From Candidatus Zhuqueibacterota bacterium (GTDB lineage Bacteria; Zhuqueibacterota; Zhuqueibacteria; Thermofontimicrobiales; Sulfurfontimicrobiaceae), in contig JAFGMA010000045.1 of the NCBI GenBank assembly GCA_016927835.1, forward strand, positions 1-64,000: a stretch of 64,000 nt of DNA, written 5' to 3'. The position numbers and the translations under genes are program-made. The notes under the pieces were generated by a model. The model searched no databases. It was not told where the DNA came from and worked only from the letters and a program-made list of their open reading frames with translations. Below, in pieces: positions 59,744-64,000 of the stretch (positions are counted from its first letter, which is position 1; each line of letters begins with the position of its first letter).

Positions 59744-59851
59744 GAATGCGGCTCAGGAGGACTACTTAAATTGGTATCATTTGGTAAAAAAGCAAACTTC
59801 TCGTTTTTTATTTGAAGCGTCACTCCATGCGACTGTGGCTTAAGGTGGTTC

Positions 59852-60400
59852 TTATTTGCAATCAACATCCCATTTACTTCCATCTATTACAACATCGCCA
59901 TTTGCATTCCACCTAAGTTTATAGGTGTAATGACTTCTAAAATTATTGTCCGGTCCCTTGCCGATAACCCGGTATATATTTTGATTGGTTACGACAAATG
60001 GCAGTGTATCCGAAATAACAAAATTCCATGTGTTTTGGGCTAAACCTGAAATTTGATATGTATCACCAGTTGTCAGTCCGACTCCCTGGCAGTTTTGTGG
60101 ATTTTCGTGTATCGTTACATGCCACTTATCATCACTATCAATCAGATAATGGACCATAATATGCATTGTGCCTGAAGTTGCAACCTGTTCGCCAGCTCCT
60201 CCTGCCGCGCATGGAACATCCCATATTTCAGTCATTGGATCTTTCAAGTTTATTTTTCGAAGTGTAGTGGCTTTATTCAGGCTACTTGGCGCATTCTCTT
60301 CAAGTGAAGTTGCTGACACCGGATTCTGTGATTTTTGACATCCTGAAGCGATAAGCCCCAGGACTGCTATCAACAGGATTAAACAGCATAATCTTTTCAT
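59852..60400 (-). CDS. Small hypothetical lipoprotein
   Basis: Start at MKRLCCLILL (AGGAC upstream); lipobox GLIASGC; no recognisable domain. Confidence 0.7.
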   Translation of the reverse strand: MKRLCCLILLIAVLGLIASGCQKSQNPVSATSLEENAPSSLNKATTLRKINLKDPMTEIWDVPCAAGGAGEQVATSGTMHIMVHYLIDSDDKWHVTIHENPQNCQGVGLTTGDTYQISGLAQNTWNFVISDTLPFVVTNQNIYRVIGKGPDNNFRSHYTYKLRWNANGDVVIDGSKWDVDCK

Positions 60401-60626
60401 TGCTATGTCCTCCGTTGTTTTTGTGTTGAATAATATTGTCTGAATTATCCGTGCGCTTAAAAGGTCATAAAAAAAATCGCGTCCGGACATTCTTTCCTGC
60501 TTTTGAAATTCTACATGTAATGCATGATTTTATTAGCACTTGCATCAAAAATCCTGGCGCAAGCAATGGGCACCACCTCCCATAGAAAATGCTTTAACAA
60601 CATTTTTGTTGTACGCGGCAAATAGC

Positions 60627-61337
60627 CTAATCCTTCACACAACGGACGGAGTAGCCATAATGAATATTGCCACTGACACGACTTGCAGCTTCCGCATCGT
60701 GCTGGAGAGCGCGGAACCACGCTAAAAGAGACGTGCGCTCCGTAGAACTCCAAAAGAGCGCCAACCTGCCTTTGCTTTGGAATTCACCCTCGACAGCTCG
60801 GGTTCCGGCAGGCAAAGCGGACAGACCGCTGGAGTTGGTAGCGCCTGTGTTAGGTTGTTCCCAGTGTGTCGTTCCTATTTTTTTCATTTTGGCGCCGGCA
60901 ACAGCCTCACCTCCGAGATAATCTGTCAGTGCTTTCCACTCGTCATCTGACGGTGCGTGCCAACCCTCTGGCGCCAGACAGCGGGGATCGTTGACCGCAT
61001 ACCAGTTGTAGAGATGCCCATAAGTTTCGGAGTTCGCTGGATCATTGTCATAGCTGCAGTAAGCTCCCGTTGTGAGGCTCACCCAGGCGCTGTCATCGGT
61101 CACATTGGGAATGGCATCCCCGTTGCGGTAATGGGTCACTTTCAGGTTTTCTTTCAGCCACCATTGATTGCCGATTTTTACTATTTGATAGGTATTCCCA
61201 TCAACGTCCGTAACCGCTGCTGGCGCCTCTTCGGGTTCGGTAGGATTGCTATCCTTCTTATCGCATGTCATTACACAAAAGCCAATTGAAATGATCAGAA
61301 TAAAGAAAAACGCGTCGATTGTTTTTGGTACTCTCAT
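60627..61337 (-). CDS. FISUMP-domain (Fibrobacter succinogenes major paralogous domain) lipoprotein
   Basis: DVDGNTYQIVKIGNQWWLKENLKVTHYRNGDAIPNV...GHLYNWYAVNDPRCLAPEGWHAPSDDEWKALTDYLGG...LFWSSTE...YGYSVRCVKD. Confidence 0.88.
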   Translation of the reverse strand: MRVPKTIDAFFFILIISIGFCVMTCDKKDSNPTEPEEAPAAVTDVDGNTYQIVKIGNQWWLKENLKVTHYRNGDAIPNVTDDSAWVSLTTGAYCSYDNDPANSETYGHLYNWYAVNDPRCLAPEGWHAPSDDEWKALTDYLGGEAVAGAKMKKIGTTHWEQPNTGATNSSGLSALPAGTRAVEGEFQSKGRLALFWSSTERTSLLAWFRALQHDAEAASRVSGNIHYGYSVRCVKD

Positions 61338-61393
61338 CTGCGCCTCCATTGTTGAGTTATAGAGTGATTTCTGTTTGCTGCATTTATAAGCAA

Positions 61394-61409
61394 TTCAAAG
61401 CGCATGCCA
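61394..61409 (-). promoter_or_regulatory. Candidate sigma-54 (-24/-12) promoter
   Basis: Minus strand TGGCATGCGCTTTGAA versus consensus TGGCACGN4TTGCA/T (two mismatches), 57 nt upstream of ATG 61337. Confidence 0.35.
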
Positions 61410-61424
61410 CACAGCTTGAAATAA

Positions 61425-61459
61425 AACAGCCCGTTAATTTCCGGGTTTAACAGGCTGTT
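61425..61459 (-). terminator. Intrinsic terminator-like hairpin downstream of the sigma-54 activator gene
   Basis: AACAGCCCGTTAA / TTTAACAGGCTGTT, about 13-bp stem with one mismatch; minus-strand tail TTTATTT. Confidence 0.6.
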
Positions 61460-61516
61460 ATTAAATAAATAAAACAATGATTTAATTTTGCATGAAATCT
61501 TGTGGGAGATGAGAAT

Positions 61517-61554
61517 ATTATAGCAAATGAACTATAATTATAGCAAGCAAACTA
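61517..61554. repeat. Tandem direct repeat, 18-nt units with 20-nt period
   Basis: ATTATAGCAAATGAACTA (61517-61534) and ATTATAGCAAGCAAACTA (61537-61554), 15/18 identical. Confidence 0.6.
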
Positions 61555-61616
61555 GAGGGCTTTTTTTAATGAGGATGACTAATGACTTTGACTTAATTGA
61601 AATTAGGCGTTAGCAT

Positions 61617-63139
61617 TTATTTAAAATTGTGCGGATCGATTCCATAGCGGGTCATTTTACTATGGAAATTTGCAAAATGGATCCCGGCTGCTTTGGCTGC
61701 CTGGCTGATATTTCCTTTCGCTGTTTTCAAACAATCCAGGATAAATTCGCGTTCGAACGTTTCGATGACGCGCTGCTTGGCAATCTTAAAGGATGAGGGA
61801 TTTTCATCGGAATTTGAAACAATTGCGTCCTGTTGTATTTCGGCAGGCAAATGATGCGGTTCGATTGATCTTCCTTCGGTCATGATGACCGCGTGCTGAA
61901 TGATATTTTCCAATTCACGGACATTACCCGGGAAGTCGTGCGCTAAAAGACATGCCTCAGCGCGTTCTGAAATTTGCAGATCATTTTTGCTGTATTTTTT
62001 ACTGAAAACGGTCAGGAAATGTCGGACGAGTAAGGGGATGTCGCCTTTACGACTCCTGAGGGGAGGCACATTGAGCTTAATGACATTCAACCGATAAAAT
62101 AAATCTTCCCGGAATTTTCCTTCTTTAACAAGTGCTTGCAAATTTTTGTTGGTCGCGGCAACAACGCGAACATCGCAGTAACTAATCGTGTTGCTTCCCA
62201 CCCGGGAATATTCTCCTGTATTCAACACCCGGAGCAATCTCACTTGCAGTTCAGGAGACATCTCACTGATTTCATCCAAAAAAATGGTGCCTCCCTCGGC
62301 AGATTCGAACCAACCTTTTTTGTTCGCGATTGCACCGGTAAAAGCGCCGCGAACGTGACCGAAAAGATCGGATTCCAGCAAATTCGCCGGAACGGCACCG
62401 CAGTTGACTGGAATAAATGATTTGCTTCGCCGCCTGCTATTGATATGTAGTGCGTGCGCGATTAATTCTTTTCCTGTTCCGCTCTCGCCCTGGATGAGAA
62501 CTGTCGCGTCCGTATCTGCCACTCGGGAAATCGTTTGAATATCGCCACCATTTCAGGATGATGCCCAATGATGGCATCAAAGCCGTACTTGTTTCGGAGT
62601 TCATTTTCAAGCAGACTGAAATGATTGAGTAATTTTTTCTCTCGCAACGCAGTGTGGGCGGCAAGTGAAATAAAATCGCTAAAGCTTTCAGCGAACTGAC
62701 ATAAGTCCGGCGTGAAGGCAGCCTCCTTTATCCGATTATCAAGATAAACCACGCCAAAGATATTATTATCATGACAAAGCGGTAGGCAGAGCACGGACAA
62801 CAATTTCAAACGGGCAGTACTGCGACTTTTTTCCAGCTTTCTATTGCTCATGGCATTATCCAGACAAATAGAATCGCCACTGTTTTTTACGCCATTTATA
62901 ATGGTTTGGCTGATTTCGAATTCCGGATTTTCAAGCGATTCCTTGTTCAGATTGCGGTACGTTTGAAATAATGGCTGAACGTTATCATCGAACAGGATGA
63001 TTAGTCCACGTTCAGCATTGGATATTTCGATAACCTCATCGAGCGCAATCGTTAAAATCCGGTTAACATCCGATTCTGAAAGTACCCGTCTGCCGATGGC
63101 GAAGAGCTGTTGGAGGAAATTGTTGTGAATCATAGGCAT
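61617..63139 (-). pseudogene. GAF + sigma-54-interaction (AAA+) + Fis-type HTH activator, split by a one-base frameshift near 62534-62536
   Basis: ORF 62462-63163 (GAF ... NELRNKYGFDAIIGHHPEMVAIFK) and ORF 61617-62522 (VADTDATVLIQGESGTGKELIAHALH, RGAFTGA, HTH at C-terminus) join if TTCAAACGATT is TTCAAAACGATT. Confidence 0.82.
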
Positions 63140-63187
63140 TATTCGGAAGTCTCCGCAATTCAATTCAGTGTAATCGATCGAAATAAA

Positions 63188-64000
63188 TTAAAAGCCAACC
63201 TCAAAACCAAGCCGCACTGTCATGGGTGGTTGAAATTTATAAGGTTCAAGATAAGTTGCATTTTCACTTAACTGGTTGCCTTCAGAATCGGCGATGAGGT
63301 AGTGGCGTTGCTCGATATCAACGACGTCCCTTTGACTCGCTAAGTGGAATATATCCAAAATAAGACGTTGATAGCCAAAACTTCTAATCGCCTTATTCAG
63401 ATTATAGCTAAACCTGAAATTCAAATCCCAAATTGATGGTGTTCTGCCCGCAGTACCTCTTTTCACCAGGAACGTGTGAAAGGGCGTTCCCCAAACAGAT
63501 CCGCCAAACTCATTCAAAGGCGTTCCGGTTTGCCATGAAAAAAATGAGCCAATCGATAAACCGAAGTCAAAGGCATAAGAACCGATAAATTTAAATGAAT
63601 GTGTTCGGTCATTTGGCAATAAGCCTGTGCTATTCGGCAATTGTTCAACCCGACAGAGCGTTCTTGTCGAATTGGGAAATTCAAGCCGATGTTCAGCATC
63701 GTAAACACCGCTGTAATTTCCGTAATTTCGAGATAATACATACGAATCGATAAAATTAAACCTTTGATTTCCGGTTCTTTCCAGATTCACTTCAAATGAA
63801 GTATAGCTGCGGGTAAACTTCGAAAATTCACTTAGCTCTCACTTTCCGGGATTTCCGAACAGGATGTTATTATTCTCATCAACTATACTTTGAATCACCT
63901 GACCCAATACCCGATATGTACCATTAACACTGATTTTAAGATTGCCGGCAATTTCTCTGTCGTAGCCCATCAGAAATTCATCCACATACTGACCTTCTAG
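63188..64000 (-). pseudogene. TonB-dependent receptor C-terminal region interrupted by in-frame TGA (63839-63841); continues beyond window
   Basis: Minus-strand reading: EGQYVDEFLMGYDREIAGNLKISVNGTYRVLGQVIQSIVDENNNILFGNPGK-TGA-ELSEFSKFTRSYTSFEVNLERTGNQRF...PPMTVRLGFEVGF. Confidence 0.7.

Noticed and set aside
55333-63841. Stop-codon recoding (TAG = amino acid, or TGA = Gly as in code 25)
   Set aside because: Both TAG and TGA end other intact genes in the window (TAG at 8334 and 45026; TGA at 23873 and 52560), and each disrupted gene has only one internal stop.

Overview
64 kb bacterial window, about 30 large ORFs, dense coding on both strands. FCB-group flavour (Calditrichota/KSB1-like; inferred only from QNYPNPFNP-type C-terminal sorting domains, PorV-family proteins, TonB receptors with carboxypeptidase-regulatory domains and FISUMP-domain lipoproteins). 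The content is dominated by carbohydrate capture and breakdown: two paralogous sugar-ABC cassettes (SBP + 2 permeases, no ATPase) in opposite orientation around a two-component system and a TonB receptor; GH4 and GH63-like glycosidases; a GntR/LacI-type regulator; a TonB receptor / giant acidic secreted protein / PorV / PPIase-like lipoprotein operon; then a 37-59 kb glycan-degradation run (GH20/GH67-like, tandem FG-GAP + DUF4091/GH123-like paralogs, GH42-like, DUF4838-like, GH36, Trp-rich membrane protein). The left edge has a secreted TPR-CHAT protease-like protein convergent with a sigma / zinc-finger-TPR gene pair. The right edge has a frameshifted sigma-54 activator and a TonB receptor with a premature stop. 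Most notable: (i) a repeated AACACGGTTAA(Y)A..GTTA motif plus clean palindromes around the GntR/LacI regulator; (ii) the SusD-less TonB/PorV cassette; (iii) four genes each carrying a visible disabling lesion (frameshift or in-frame stop) where flanking translation is otherwise intact; (iv) a 650-bp structured leader before the Trp-rich membrane protein. No CRISPR array, rRNA, tRNA or transposase was recognised. All family calls come from reading the translations; no database search was possible.
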